Shown here piece by piece: positions 1-8,069 of a DNA stretch of 64,000 nt (position 1 is its first letter; the number at the start of each line of letters is the position of its first letter). The notes beneath the pieces are model-generated. The model was not told the origin of the DNA, did no database searches, and saw only the letters and a program-made list of their open reading frames with translations. The stretch is from Schauerella fraxinea (GTDB lineage Bacteria; Pseudomonadota; Gammaproteobacteria; Burkholderiales; Burkholderiaceae_B): assembly GCA_030849945.1 (NCBI GenBank), contig JAVDKK010000002.1, positions 186,001 to 250,000 on the forward strand. The letters run 5' to 3'. The translations under genes were made by a program, and so were the position numbers.

Positions 1-178
1 GGGAATAGGTAACGTTGTCTGGCGAGGTCGAGGTGTTCATATGACAGGTCTCCAAGAGCGCAGGTAGGTGAACGAGCGTAGAACGCGTGGATCGGCGTCC
101 TTCATCATGACGACGAATGGGTGCGACAAAAATCGACAGCCGCGCTGGAAAATGTTTGATTTCGGGTCTAATACGCTC

Positions 179-394
179 ATGGACACCCAAAAAGACATCG
201 AACATCGGCTGATGGTGCTGGAGATCAAGGCGAGCTACGCCGACGATCTGCTGGAACAGCTCAACCAGACCATTTTTCGTCAACAACAGCAGATCGAGCA
301 CCTCGGCCGTGAGCTATCGACCTTGCGCGATCAGATCCCCGAGGGCGGCAGCACGTTCCGCAGCTTGCGTGACGATATGCCACCGCATTATTGA
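179..394 (+). CDS. slyX: SlyX family protein
   Basis: A 71-residue acidic, helical, probably coiled-coil protein. The middle is heptad-like (LEQLNQTIFRQQQQIEHL) and the protein ends in the conserved SlyX tail PPHY; E. coli SlyX is about 72 residues. I chose the ATG at 179 because it gives the family length. The open frame extends upstream to a GTG at 68, but those extra 37 residues look unlike SlyX. The cellular role of SlyX is not established. It stands alone here, followed on the same strand by a toxin-antitoxin pair. Confidence 0.85.
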   Translation: MDTQKDIEHRLMVLEIKASYADDLLEQLNQTIFRQQQQIEHLGRELSTLRDQIPEGGSTFRSLRDDMPPHY

Positions 395-500
395 GCCTTG
401 ATCGTGGCTCTTGGCGTGCAAACCACTTTATTCAGCGCTTGAGTCAGCATCAGATCTAGCATCAAATGATGCTGTTCGGCGCCGACTAGAGGGCATTCAC

Positions 501-698
501 ATGCGGACGACAATTACTTTGGACGACGATCTTCTTGCTAAAGCACAAGCGATGACCGGGCTTCACGAGAAATCCGCAGTGGTGCGTGAGGCGTTGAAGG
601 CGCTTATAGAGAGAGAAAGTGCACAGCGATTGGCACGATTGGGCGGTACTGAGCCAAAGCTTAAGCTAGCACCTCGACGTCGGGAAGACATCAAGTGA
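501..698 (+). CDS. vapB: VapB-type antitoxin
   Basis: A 65-residue protein beginning MRTTITLDDDLLAKAQ, the ribbon-helix-helix start of VapB antitoxins, followed by two short helices and a basic C-terminus (APRRREDIK) expected to plug the toxin active site. The ATG at 501 is preceded by AGAGGG; an upstream in-frame start at 411 would add residues unrelated to the family. The stop overlaps the next start in a GTGA arrangement, so toxin and antitoxin are translationally coupled. By family knowledge it neutralises VapC and represses the operon. Base composition is less GC-rich than its neighbours, consistent with transfer. Confidence 0.85.
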   Translation: MRTTITLDDDLLAKAQAMTGLHEKSAVVREALKALIERESAQRLARLGGTEPKLKLAPRRREDIK

Positions 699-1066
699 TC
701 CTCGTCGATTCTTCAATCTGGATTGACCATCTCCGGTCTTCGGATGATCTGCTTATTGCATTGCTGGAGGCTAGAGAGGTGCTCGTACATCCATTTGTCA
801 TCGGTGAGCTCGCACTCGGTTCATTGTCGCAACGCACGATTGTCTTGGACTATCTTGAGAATCTGCCAGCGGTGAACGTGGCAACGCCAAGCGAGATCGC
901 TGCTTTTATTGAAGGCAATGCGCTTTTCGGCCTGGGCATTGGATACGTCGACGTTTCGCTGTTGGCGTCCGTGCGCTTGACGCCGGGATCCACTTTATTG
1001 ACACGGGATAAACGTCTTGGCAAGGTCGCTGTCCAACTTGGACTGGTAGCGAAAACACTTCATTGA
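695..1066 (+). CDS. vapC: VapC-type PIN-domain ribonuclease toxin
   Basis: A 123-residue PIN domain. The acidic metal-binding quartet is visible as D5 (LVDSSIW), E38 (GELALG), D86 (GYVDVSLL) and D105 (LLTRDKRL), which is the complete active site of an Mg2+-dependent endoribonuclease. It starts with GTG at 695, overlapping the antitoxin stop. VapC toxins cleave tRNA or rRNA when the antitoxin is degraded. All four catalytic acids are intact, so it should be active. Target RNA cannot be read from sequence. Confidence 0.87.
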   Translation: MILVDSSIWIDHLRSSDDLLIALLEAREVLVHPFVIGELALGSLSQRTIVLDYLENLPAVNVATPSEIAAFIEGNALFGLGIGYVDVSLLASVRLTPGSTLLTRDKRLGKVAVQLGLVAKTLH

Positions 1067-1132
1067 CGACGATCACAAGGGAATGTGGGTATGACTTCTC
1101 AACCTTCCCAATGCAGCACATAAGGACTAAGC

Positions 1133-1792
1133 ATGGATGCAGATTTTTGGTTGGCGCGTTGGGAAGAGGGCGCGACGCATTTTCATCAGCAGCGCGTGAC
1201 GCCGCTCCTGCAGAAGTACTGGCCCACGCTGGCCTTGCCCGCGGGCAGCAAAGTCCTGGTGCCGCTCTGCGGCAAATCCCTGGATATGGTCTGGTTGGCC
1301 GAGCAAGGTCATCAGGTGCTGGGCGTCGAGCTGGCCGAAGTCGCCGTTCAGCAGTTTTTCTCGGAAAACGCGCTCGATCCTGTGATCACGCCGTCGGCTG
1401 TGGGGAGTCATTACCGCGCCGGCAATATCGAGATCATCTGCGGTGATATCTTTGCGCTGGACGACGCTGTGCTGGGCGGGTGCCTGGGTGCCTACGATCG
1501 CGCGGCACTGGTGGCCTTGCCTGAGGAGATGCGTGCCCGATATGCCGCGCATGTGTACGGCAAGCTGGCGCGCGATTATCGTGGACTGTTGCTCAGCCTC
1601 GATTATCCGCAAACGCAAATGCCGGGTCCGCCGTTTTCGGTGGGCGACGATGAGGTGCAACGCTTGTTCGTCGGCCATTCGACTGCCACGTTGCTGAGCC
1701 GTCGAGATATCCTGGATAAGGAGCCAAAGTTTGCCGAACGTGGGCTCAAGCAGCTCGATACCCTGGTGTACAAGCTGGCCGCCGGCATTTGA
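1133..1792 (+). CDS. tpm: thiopurine S-methyltransferase (TPMT family)
   Basis: A 219-residue SAM-dependent methyltransferase. The N-terminus (MDADFWLARWEEGATHFHQ) and the SAM motif VLVPLCGKSLDMVWLAEQG (about residues 41-59), followed by GVELAE, are diagnostic of bacterial TPMT. Length equals the family norm of about 218. Bacterial TPMTs methylate thiols and confer tolerance to selenium and tellurium oxyanions by making volatile methylated forms. It appears to be a single-gene unit between vapC and the SUI1-like gene. Confidence 0.92.
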   Translation: MDADFWLARWEEGATHFHQQRVTPLLQKYWPTLALPAGSKVLVPLCGKSLDMVWLAEQGHQVLGVELAEVAVQQFFSENALDPVITPSAVGSHYRAGNIEIICGDIFALDDAVLGGCLGAYDRAALVALPEEMRARYAAHVYGKLARDYRGLLLSLDYPQTQMPGPPFSVGDDEVQRLFVGHSTATLLSRRDILDKEPKFAERGLKQLDTLVYKLAAGI

Positions 1793-1818
1793 ATCGTTAG
1801 CCGATCCGACACGATTCG

Positions 1819-1843
1819 AGCCGACCCGAGCCAAGCCGACCCG
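1819..1843 (+). repeat. short direct repeat upstream of the SUI1-like gene
   Basis: The 10-mer AGCCGACCCG occurs at 1819-1828 and again at 1834-1843, offset by 15 bases, inside a run of degenerate CCGA-rich sequence between tpm and the next gene. No hairpin or known operator is apparent. It may be simple-sequence drift. Confidence 0.4.
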
Positions 1844-1896
1844 TGCCGTGCCGATGGCGAACGTCGCCAATCATTATCCCGACATCATTCCTACTC

Positions 1897-2259
1897 ATGA
1901 AAAGCAGTTCAAAAGGCGGTCTGGTTTATTCCACTGAGACGGGGCGCATGTGTCCCGACTGCCGCAAGCCGGTGTCTGAATGCACTTGCAAAGTGCAGGC
2001 TCAGCTGACACCAGTCGGCAACGGCGCGGTGCGCGTTTCGCGCGAATCCAAAGGCCGCAGCGGGAAGAGCGTCACGCTCGTTCGCGGCGTCGCATTGGAT
2101 CCGATCGCGCTCGCCGCGCTGGGCAAACAGTTGCGAACGGCATGCGGGTCCGGCGGCACGGTAAAGGATGGCGTAATCGAGGTGCAGGGCGACCATTGCG
2201 ACAAGATCGTCGAATGGCTTAACACGCAGGGGCACCGCGCCAAGCGTGCTGGCAGCTGA
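1897..2259 (+). CDS. SUI1/YciH family translation initiation factor-like protein
   Basis: A 120-residue protein. The N-terminal cysteine cluster (C19, C22, C29, C31 in CPDCRKPVSECTC) is typical of bacterial YciH. It is followed by an eIF1/SUI1 fold with the landmarks KSVTLVRGV, GGTVKDGVIEVQGDH and WLNTQGHRAKRAGS. In E. coli YciH can discriminate start codons in vitro, but its physiological role is uncertain. The ATG at 1897 was chosen because the family begins shortly before VYSTETGRMCPDC; the longer frame from 1843 adds non-conserved residues. Confidence 0.88.
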   Translation: MKSSSKGGLVYSTETGRMCPDCRKPVSECTCKVQAQLTPVGNGAVRVSRESKGRSGKSVTLVRGVALDPIALAALGKQLRTACGSGGTVKDGVIEVQGDHCDKIVEWLNTQGHRAKRAGS

Positions 2260-2345
2260 CGGCCACATGCCCATTGACCGACGTCGTCAAGCCGGCTGAC
2301 CCCACACGCCACTTGATCGAAAAAGTGAAAAAAAACGGATTTAAG

Positions 2346-2699
2346 ATGACCCATTCCGATCCTTCAGAAGTCACCAGTTGGCACGTGCACGTCTATTTCG
2401 ACGCGACCAGGCGCGATGGTGCGTTTGCATTGCGTGATCGCATCATGGCAGCGCTTGGCGACATGATCGAGATGGGGCGCTTCCATGAGCGCCCGGTGGG
2501 ACCGCATCCGCAATGGAGTTATCAGGTCGCTTTCACGCCCGACCGTCTGACCGCCGTTTTGACGTGGCTGACGCTTAATCGCGACGGTTTCGATGTGTTC
2601 ATGCATCCCAACACGGGCGATTCGCTGCGGGATCACCGGGATCGTGCCGTTTGGATCGGGCGGAGTTACGCGCTCAATCTGGGTGTTTTTGGTAACTGA
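2346..2699 (+). CDS. DOPA 4,5-dioxygenase family protein
   Basis: About 117 residues from the ATG at 2346 (a TTG at 2274 in frame would add 24). Landmarks of the DOPA 4,5-dioxygenase family are the metal-ligand region WHVHVYFDA, the GPHPQWSYQVAF segment and HPNTGDSLRDH. Plant and fungal relatives open the ring of L-DOPA for betalain synthesis. Bacterial members are small stand-alone proteins whose true substrates are mostly unknown. No aromatic-degradation genes are adjacent, so substrate is unassigned. Confidence 0.8.
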   Translation: MTHSDPSEVTSWHVHVYFDATRRDGAFALRDRIMAALGDMIEMGRFHERPVGPHPQWSYQVAFTPDRLTAVLTWLTLNRDGFDVFMHPNTGDSLRDHRDRAVWIGRSYALNLGVFGN

Positions 2700-2703
2700 G
2701 CGC

Positions 2704-2727
2704 GATCAGTATTGATTCAGACTGATC
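2704..2727. repeat. inverted repeat downstream of the dioxygenase-like gene
   Basis: GATCAGT (2704-2710) and ACTGATC (2721-2727) form a perfect 7-base inverted repeat with a 10-base spacer, starting 4 bases after the stop of the preceding gene. No T-run follows, so it is either a weak terminator hairpin or a protein-binding site for the gene starting at 2772. Confidence 0.45.
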
Positions 2728-2771
2728 CCCTGTTTACATTCAGACCCTACTAATCTGATTGGGCTTACAGG

Positions 2772-3254
2772 GTGACTGTCGAGCACGTTTCTTGGTATCG
2801 ATCCGTTGGGAACGTGACTGTCAATATTGCGATTTTCCCCGTTCTGCCGATCGCCGTAATCTGGGGCAGTCAGATACTGATGAACGATCTATGGATACAG
2901 GTATGGTATCCGCCGGGCGAAGACGGTGCCGAAGCCGAGCCCGCACTCGCGCTGTTTGGCATACCGCTAGTGCTTATGGTGATTGCATTAGTGCTTGCGG
3001 CGCTGCCCGCGTACGGCCGGGAGTTTGCGAAGCATCACTGGATGGTGCCGTGGTACCGCGTTGCAATAGGCGTGGTGCGTGTGGTGTTGGTGGCAATCGC
3101 CATCATGCTATTTGTGGTTGCGGCGGGATTCTTCGTGAGCATGACCCCACCCGACATCTTCCACTGGCAGACTCCGGTGGGCTACACCATGATCGCGATC
3201 ACGGTCGCTGCCATCATTTTCCAGCAATGGCGGCTGTTGAACGGCAAAGATTGA
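2772..3254 (+). CDS. hypothetical membrane protein, four predicted TM segments
   Basis: A 160-residue protein I do not recognise. Hydrophobic stretches near residues 17-37, 60-80, 96-124 and 135-152 suggest four membrane spans, with a short acidic loop (PPGEDGAEAEPA) after the first. The start is GTG at 2772; an in-frame ATG at 2880 would lose the first span, so GTG is preferred. No catalytic or transport motif is visible. It stands alone between the dioxygenase-like gene and the GntR-controlled operon. Confidence 0.6.
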   Translation: MTVEHVSWYRSVGNVTVNIAIFPVLPIAVIWGSQILMNDLWIQVWYPPGEDGAEAEPALALFGIPLVLMVIALVLAALPAYGREFAKHHWMVPWYRVAIGVVRVVLVAIAIMLFVVAAGFFVSMTPPDIFHWQTPVGYTMIAITVAAIIFQQWRLLNGKD

Positions 3255-3368
3255 CCGGCAGAGCCTGTCTCGCCTGACGTTGGCTGGTCCAGCAGTGGCG
3301 CCGATTGACGGCTAACTCATCAAGCGGCAGGCATATCGCGGCACCATGATCCGATAGGTGTTTTCCCG

Positions 3369-3399
3369 ATAGAACAACCCGCATTCCTATTTGTTCTAT
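3369..3399. promoter_or_regulatory. 9-bp inverted-repeat operator candidate upstream of the GntR gene
   Basis: ATAGAACAA (3369-3377) and TTGTTCTAT (3391-3399) form a perfect inverted repeat with a 13-base spacer. It lies directly against the candidate -35 box of the following GntR regulator, where an autoregulatory repressor would bind. Operator assignment is inference from position and symmetry. Confidence 0.7.
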
Positions 3400-3427
3400 T
3401 GACGGTACATTAGGACACTCCTATTGT
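3399..3427 (+). promoter_or_regulatory. sigma-70-like promoter of the catabolic operon
   Basis: The -35 TTGACG (3399-3404) and -10 TATTGT (3422-3427) are separated by 17 bases. The predicted transcription start near 3434 leaves almost no leader before the GntR coding region, so translation probably starts at the ATG at 3436 (leaderless) or 3448. A TTG start at 3424 is disfavoured because it lies inside the -10 box. Confidence 0.6.
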
Positions 3428-3435
3428 GGCTCCCC

Positions 3436-4239
3436 ATGCGAGCCACGATGCCTTTGCCGAAATACCATCAGATCTATCTGATTCTGCGCGAACAGCTGCA
3501 GGAGGGTCGGTTCGACCTGGGTGTGCCGGGCGAACACGTATTGGCCGGCCAGTTCAATGTGGCGCGCATCACTATTCGAAAGGCGATGGAAATGCTGGTG
3601 GCGGATGGGCTCGTGTCGCGCCGCCCGGGTCGGGGCACGCATCCCGTGCATCCGTCCACGTCTGCGCCCACACCTAAAGCTCATCCTGCACCGACGCGGC
3701 ACCAGAAGGCCAATCTCACCGGCTTGCTGGAGAACATCGTCAATATGGGCTTGCGCACCAGTGTGCGCGTGCTCGAAAGCGCAGTGGTCTCGGCCACGCC
3801 GCAAGTGTCCGAGGCATTGCGACTGGCGTCGCGCAGCGAGGTGCTCAAAGCGATTCGCGTGCGCAGCACCGATGATGGCCCGCTGTCGTTCATTACTACC
3901 TACGTACCCGCGTCCCTGGCCACGTTCGATCACGCCGAACTGCAGCATAAGCCGCTGTTGATGCTGCTCGAAGAGGCCGGTGTGGAGCTGGGCGCGGCCA
4001 CGCAATCCATCTCCGCCAAGTTGGCCGACGCTGTCGTCGCGCGCGAATTGGATGTGGCGGTGGGGTCCGCTTTGCTATCGGTAACTCGGGTGGTGTTCGA
4101 CACGCTCGAGCGGCCGGTGCAGTTGCTGCAAGGGCTTTATCGGCCCGATCGTTATCAATATCAACTCCAACTTTCGCGCATCGGCAGTATCGATGCGCGT
4201 GTCTGGGTCAGCGAAGAGCTGTCGGCCCAGTTCCATTGA
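3436..4239 (+). CDS. GntR family transcriptional regulator (HutC/UTRA type)
   Basis: About 267 residues. The N-terminal winged helix-turn-helix (PKYHQIYLILREQL through ARITIRKAMEMLVADGLVSRRPGRGTH in two parts) carries the GntR recognition helix. The C-terminal UTRA ligand domain spans roughly residues 90-260. HutC-type members are usually repressors released by a pathway intermediate. Its stop overlaps the long frame of the adjacent substrate-binding protein gene, and a palindrome sits in its promoter, so it probably controls itself and the downstream importer and catabolic genes. Start is uncertain between ATG 3436 and ATG 3448. Confidence 0.85.
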   Translation: MRATMPLPKYHQIYLILREQLQEGRFDLGVPGEHVLAGQFNVARITIRKAMEMLVADGLVSRRPGRGTHPVHPSTSAPTPKAHPAPTRHQKANLTGLLENIVNMGLRTSVRVLESAVVSATPQVSEALRLASRSEVLKAIRVRSTDDGPLSFITTYVPASLATFDHAELQHKPLLMLLEEAGVELGAATQSISAKLADAVVARELDVAVGSALLSVTRVVFDTLERPVQLLQGLYRPDRYQYQLQLSRIGSIDARVWVSEELSAQFH

Positions 4240-4262
4240 CGTCCTTATCGGAGCTTCCCTTC

Positions 4263-5468
4263 ATGAGCACTCGTCGTACTTTTATTCGTCAATCCGCAGC
4301 CGCGGCGGCCGTGTTGGCCGCACCGTGGAGCTTGCGTGCGCAATCCGCTCCGGCGATCAAAGTGGGTGTGCTGCACCCGGTGACGGGCGCCTTGGCCTAC
4401 TCCGGCCAGCAGTGCCGCTTGGGCGCCTTGTTGGCGATCGAGGACATCAATGCCGCGGGCGGCATCAAGTCGATGGGCGGCGCCAAGCTCGAGGCGGTGC
4501 TGGGCGATGCGCAGTCGCGCCCTGAAGCCGGTTCGGCCGAAGTGGAAAAGCTCAACGAAGCCGGCGTGTCGGCCATCGTTGGCGCCTTCGGATCGGCGAT
4601 CTGTCTGGCCACCACGCAGACCGCCGCCAAATACGATCTGCCGCATGTCGTGGACGTGGGCGTGGCCGATCAGATCGTCGAGCGGGGACTGAAAAATACG
4701 TTTCGCTTCGGACCCGGTTATCGCACATGTACGGAACGCGCCGTCAACGATCTCGTGGCATTGAACAAGGCGGCGGGCTCGCCCGCCAAGACGGTGATGA
4801 TCGTGCACGAAGAATCGCTTTTCGGTTCGGGCACTGCCGATCTGCTCAGCAAGGCGTTGCCGCCGCTGGGCTTTGAGATCAAGGAAGTGGTCAAGCATCC
4901 GAATCCGACGCGCGACTTCAACAATATCGTGTTGCGCATGCGATCGGTGAATCCGGATATCGTCATCCCTGCCAACTACTACAACGAATATGCCTTGCTG
5001 TTGCGCGCGATGAAGCAGCAGAAAGTGGCCCCCAAGGCCATTTATTCGGTACTGGGCGGCGCGGCGTCCAGCTACAAATTTCTGAAAGAGTTTCCTGAGA
5101 TCGCCAACGGCATCATCGATTGCAACCATTGGTTCAATCCGAAGGATGCCCGCATCGCACCGCTGAAAAAGCGTGTGGAAGAGAAGGGCGCTTTCTTCAG
5201 TTATGAAGTGTTCATGGCGTATACGGCTGTGCAGGTTCTGGCCGATGCGATCGAACGGGCGAAATCCAGCGACCGCGGCGCGATTACCGAAGCGCTCGCC
5301 GCCAGCACGTTTGCCGACAGCTTCATGCCTTATGGCCCCACCAAGTTCGTGAATGGCCAGAACACCGGCGCGCAGCCGTTGCTTACGCAGGTGGTCGATG
5401 GCGACATCAAGGTCATCGTGCCCGAAGCGTTCCGCGAAACGAATGCGGTGTTCCCGCTCAAGTCGTAG
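4263..5468 (+). CDS. branched-chain amino-acid-type ABC transporter substrate-binding protein
   Basis: A 401-residue periplasmic receptor of the LivK/Peripla_BP_6 type. The N-terminus STRRTFIRQSAAAAAVLAAPW is a Tat-like signal. The mature protein begins near AIKVGVLHPVTGALAYSGQQ, the usual ligand-cleft start of this family. The ATG at 4263 follows GGAG at proper spacing. It is the first of five transporter genes (SBP, LivH, LivM, LivG, LivF). The Liv family also imports amides, urea and aromatic acids, so given the downstream enzymes the ligand need not be an amino acid. Confidence 0.9.
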   Translation: MSTRRTFIRQSAAAAAVLAAPWSLRAQSAPAIKVGVLHPVTGALAYSGQQCRLGALLAIEDINAAGGIKSMGGAKLEAVLGDAQSRPEAGSAEVEKLNEAGVSAIVGAFGSAICLATTQTAAKYDLPHVVDVGVADQIVERGLKNTFRFGPGYRTCTERAVNDLVALNKAAGSPAKTVMIVHEESLFGSGTADLLSKALPPLGFEIKEVVKHPNPTRDFNNIVLRMRSVNPDIVIPANYYNEYALLLRAMKQQKVAPKAIYSVLGGAASSYKFLKEFPEIANGIIDCNHWFNPKDARIAPLKKRVEEKGAFFSYEVFMAYTAVQVLADAIERAKSSDRGAITEALAASTFADSFMPYGPTKFVNGQNTGAQPLLTQVVDGDIKVIVPEAFRETNAVFPLKS

Positions 5469-5477
5469 GCCACACAC

Positions 5478-6350
5478 ATGCTCGAATTCGGCATCCTTTT
5501 TCCATCGATCCTCAATGGTCTGACGACGGGCGCGGTGTACGCGCTCATCGCATTGGGCCTGACCCTGATCTACGGCGTGCTGCACATTATCAATTTCGCG
5601 CATGGCGCGGCGTTGATGATGGCGCTGTACGGCGTGTATCTGCTGCATGACCGGCTTGGCATCGATCCGTACGTTGCATTGCCCTTGGTGATGGCGGGTA
5701 TGTTCGTGCTGGGCTATGGCGTGCAGCGCGGCATCATTAACCGCGCCAGCCATGGCAAGGACGAGAACATTCTGCTCGTCACGCTCGGCTTGTCGATCGT
5801 GCTGGAGAACCTGGCGCTGATCTTCTTCAAGTCGGATACGCGCACGATCGACACGCCGTACACGCTCTCGACGGTCGAGATCGGGCCGGCGTTGATTGCG
5901 TTGCCCAAGCTGATCGCGTTCGGTGGCGCGCTTGCCATCTGTGCGGTGTTGTTCTGGATGATGCGCAGCACCGATCTGGGCCGTGCCATCCGTGCCGTGG
6001 CGAAAGAGAAGCAAGGCGCCAAGCTGATGGGGATCGATGTGGAGAAGGTGTATGCGGTGTCGTTCGGCATCGGCATGGCCTGTCTGGGTGCGGCCGCGTG
6101 CTTTCTGCTGCCGGTGTACTACGTCAATCCGCAAGTGGGGTCGGGCTTCGTGCTGATCGCCTTCACCATCGTGGTGCTGGGCGGCATGGGCAGCTTCACA
6201 GGGGCGTTGATCGGCGGCCTGCTGGTGGGTGTGATCGAGTCGCTGGGCGGCCTGTTCCTGGGCGATTCGCTCGGTCAGGTCGGCATCTTCGTTCTCTTCA
6301 TCGTGACCTTGTTGTTGCGTCCGCAAGGCCTCTTTGGATCGAAAGCATGA
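5478..6350 (+). CDS. livH: ABC transporter permease, LivH type
   Basis: A 290-residue inner-membrane permease. It begins with the hallmark NGLTTGAVYALIALGLTLIYG, followed by HIINFAHGA, and contains the conserved cytoplasmic loop RAVAKEKQGAKLMGID, where LivG/LivF-type ATPases dock, and the GGMGSFTGALIGGLLVG segment. Around eight hydrophobic spans are visible. Its stop overlaps the livM start (ATGA). The symbol reflects family, not proven substrate. Confidence 0.92.
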   Translation: MLEFGILFPSILNGLTTGAVYALIALGLTLIYGVLHIINFAHGAALMMALYGVYLLHDRLGIDPYVALPLVMAGMFVLGYGVQRGIINRASHGKDENILLVTLGLSIVLENLALIFFKSDTRTIDTPYTLSTVEIGPALIALPKLIAFGGALAICAVLFWMMRSTDLGRAIRAVAKEKQGAKLMGIDVEKVYAVSFGIGMACLGAAACFLLPVYYVNPQVGSGFVLIAFTIVVLGGMGSFTGALIGGLLVGVIESLGGLFLGDSLGQVGIFVLFIVTLLLRPQGLFGSKA

Positions 6351-7321
6351 ACCTGCGAGATTTGATTTTCATTGTGCTTTTCGCCGTGGGCGTGAGCGTC
6401 ATCACGCTGGTCACCTCATCCGGCGTGTGGCTCACCTTCATCATGATGTCCCTGTACGCGGCGCTCTTGTCGCAAGCCTGGAACATCCTGGGCGGTTACG
6501 CCGGGCAGTTGTCGTTCGGGCACGCCTTGTTCTTCGGCGTGGGCGCCTACACGCAAGCCGTGGCGCAGTTATCCGGTGGCATCAATCCCTGGGTGGGCCT
6601 GGTCATGGCCATCGTGGCGGGCGTGATCGTGGCGCTGATCGTGGGGGCGTTGACCTTTCGGTATGGGCTGAAAGGCTCTTACTTTGCACTCGTCACGCTG
6701 GCGTTTGCCGAGGTGTTCCGTATCCTCGCGTTGTCGGCGAGCTTTACCGGCGGTGGCGTGGGGCTGATGGTGCCGTTGCGCGGCTCGATCGCCAATATGC
6801 AATTCGCGTCGCGTCACGGCTATATCTTCCTGCTGCTGGCATTCGTGGTGGCCGCTTTGCTGGTCACGGCCTGGTTGCGCCATTCGCGTACCGGGGCCTA
6901 CATGCAGGCTGTGCGCGATAACGAAGACGCGGCGCGTGCCGTGGGCGTGAATCCGTTTCAGGTCAAGCTCAAGGCCATTGCGCTGTCGGCGGCGTTCATG
7001 AGCGTGGCGGGCGCGTTCTACGTGCAGGTCTTTCAATACATCGATCCCGGTATCGCCTTCGGTCCGGCCGTGTCGGTCGAAGCCTTGGTGGGCGCGATCG
7101 TGGGCGGTGTCGGCACGTTGTGGGGGCCAATCCTGGGCGCCGTGGTGTTGCATCTGCTGAGCGACGTTACCCGAAATATGTTTGGCGAGATCCCGGGCAT
7201 CAGCATGGTGATCTACGGCACGGTGCTCGTGTTGATCGTGATGTTCATGCCGCGCGGCGTGGCCGGTAGCGGGGTTTCCATCAAACGCTTGTTCAGCCGA
7301 GGAGGGCGCGGCAATGGCTGA
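6347..7321 (+). CDS. livM: ABC transporter permease, LivM type
   Basis: A 324-residue permease. The conserved LivM segment LGGYAGQLSFGHALFFGVGAY, the ATPase-docking loop AVRDNEDAARAVGVN and GGVGTLWGPILGAVVL are present. The ATG at 6347 overlaps the livH stop, and its own stop overlaps the livG start, so the three are translationally coupled. The open frame extends upstream into livH but is not family-like there. It pairs with LivH to form the membrane channel. Confidence 0.92.
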   Translation: MNLRDLIFIVLFAVGVSVITLVTSSGVWLTFIMMSLYAALLSQAWNILGGYAGQLSFGHALFFGVGAYTQAVAQLSGGINPWVGLVMAIVAGVIVALIVGALTFRYGLKGSYFALVTLAFAEVFRILALSASFTGGGVGLMVPLRGSIANMQFASRHGYIFLLLAFVVAALLVTAWLRHSRTGAYMQAVRDNEDAARAVGVNPFQVKLKAIALSAAFMSVAGAFYVQVFQYIDPGIAFGPAVSVEALVGAIVGGVGTLWGPILGAVVLHLLSDVTRNMFGEIPGISMVIYGTVLVLIVMFMPRGVAGSGVSIKRLFSRGGRGNG

Positions 7322-8069
7322 GATCCTCTTGAAAGCCCAGAACGTGGGCATCGCGTTTGGCGGTCTGAAGGCTGTGCAGGACGTGAGCCTGCAGATCGAG
7401 GCCGGCACCCTGACGGCGCTGGTGGGCCCCAACGGCGCGGGCAAGACCACGTTGTTCGGTCTGCTGTCGGGTTTCTTGAAACCTGGTGAGGGCCGCGTCG
7501 AGTTCCTGGGCCAGGACGTGACCGGTCAAGCGCCGCACGTCACGGCGCGCATGGGCCTCACCCGCACCTTCCAGATCGTGCAACCGTTTGCCGCGCAAAC
7601 CGTGCGGGAAAACATCGCCGTGGGCGCGCACATGCACACCGGCAATCGGCGCGAGGCGCTGGCCCAGGCGGCCGCCGTGGCCGCGCGTGTCAACCTTACG
7701 TCGCAACTCGATAAGCCGGCGTCCGATCTCACCGTGGCCGGCCGCAAGCGCCTGGAGCTGGCGCGTGCGCTGGCCACCCAACCGCGGCTGCTGCTGTTGG
7801 ATGAGGTGCTGGCGGGTCTGAATCCGAATGAGATCGCGGAGATGATTCCGGTCGTGCGCGGCCTGGTCGACAGCGGCGTCACCGTGCTGATGATCGAGCA
7901 TGTGATGCAGGCCGTGATGAGCCTGGCGGGACACGTGTGGGTGCTGTCGCAAGGCAAGTTGATTGCCTCGGGTAGTCCCGCCGAAGTCACGGCCGACACT
8001 GCCGTGATCGAAGCCTATCTCGGCCACGGCGCCGCCAAGCGGTTGGCCGGGCAAGGAGTGAAGGTATGA
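7314..8069 (+). CDS. livG: ABC transporter ATP-binding protein, LivG type
   Basis: A 251-residue ATPase with Walker A GPNGAGKTT (about 38-46) and Walker B LLLLDE (D163-E164). The signature region reads LTVAGRKRLELARAL (about 139-153) where LivG usually has LSYGQQRRLEIARAL. The serine and glycine of the ABC signature are therefore changed, and the Walker B tail is DEV rather than DEP. I believe this variant recurs in one LivG subgroup, so it need not mean loss of function. It overlaps livM upstream and livF downstream. Confidence 0.92.
   Translation: MAEILLKAQNVGIAFGGLKAVQDVSLQIEAGTLTALVGPNGAGKTTLFGLLSGFLKPGEGRVEFLGQDVTGQAPHVTARMGLTRTFQIVQPFAAQTVRENIAVGAHMHTGNRREALAQAAAVAARVNLTSQLDKPASDLTVAGRKRLELARALATQPRLLLLDEVLAGLNPNEIAEMIPVVRGLVDSGVTVLMIEHVMQAVMSLAGHVWVLSQGKLIASGSPAEVTADTAVIEAYLGHGAAKRLAGQGVKV

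Noticed and set aside
4245..6326. Long 693-codon open frame antisense to the substrate-binding protein and livH
   Set aside because: Its translation is His/Arg/Gln-rich with no domain, as expected for the complement of GC-rich genes; the plus strand encodes clear family proteins.
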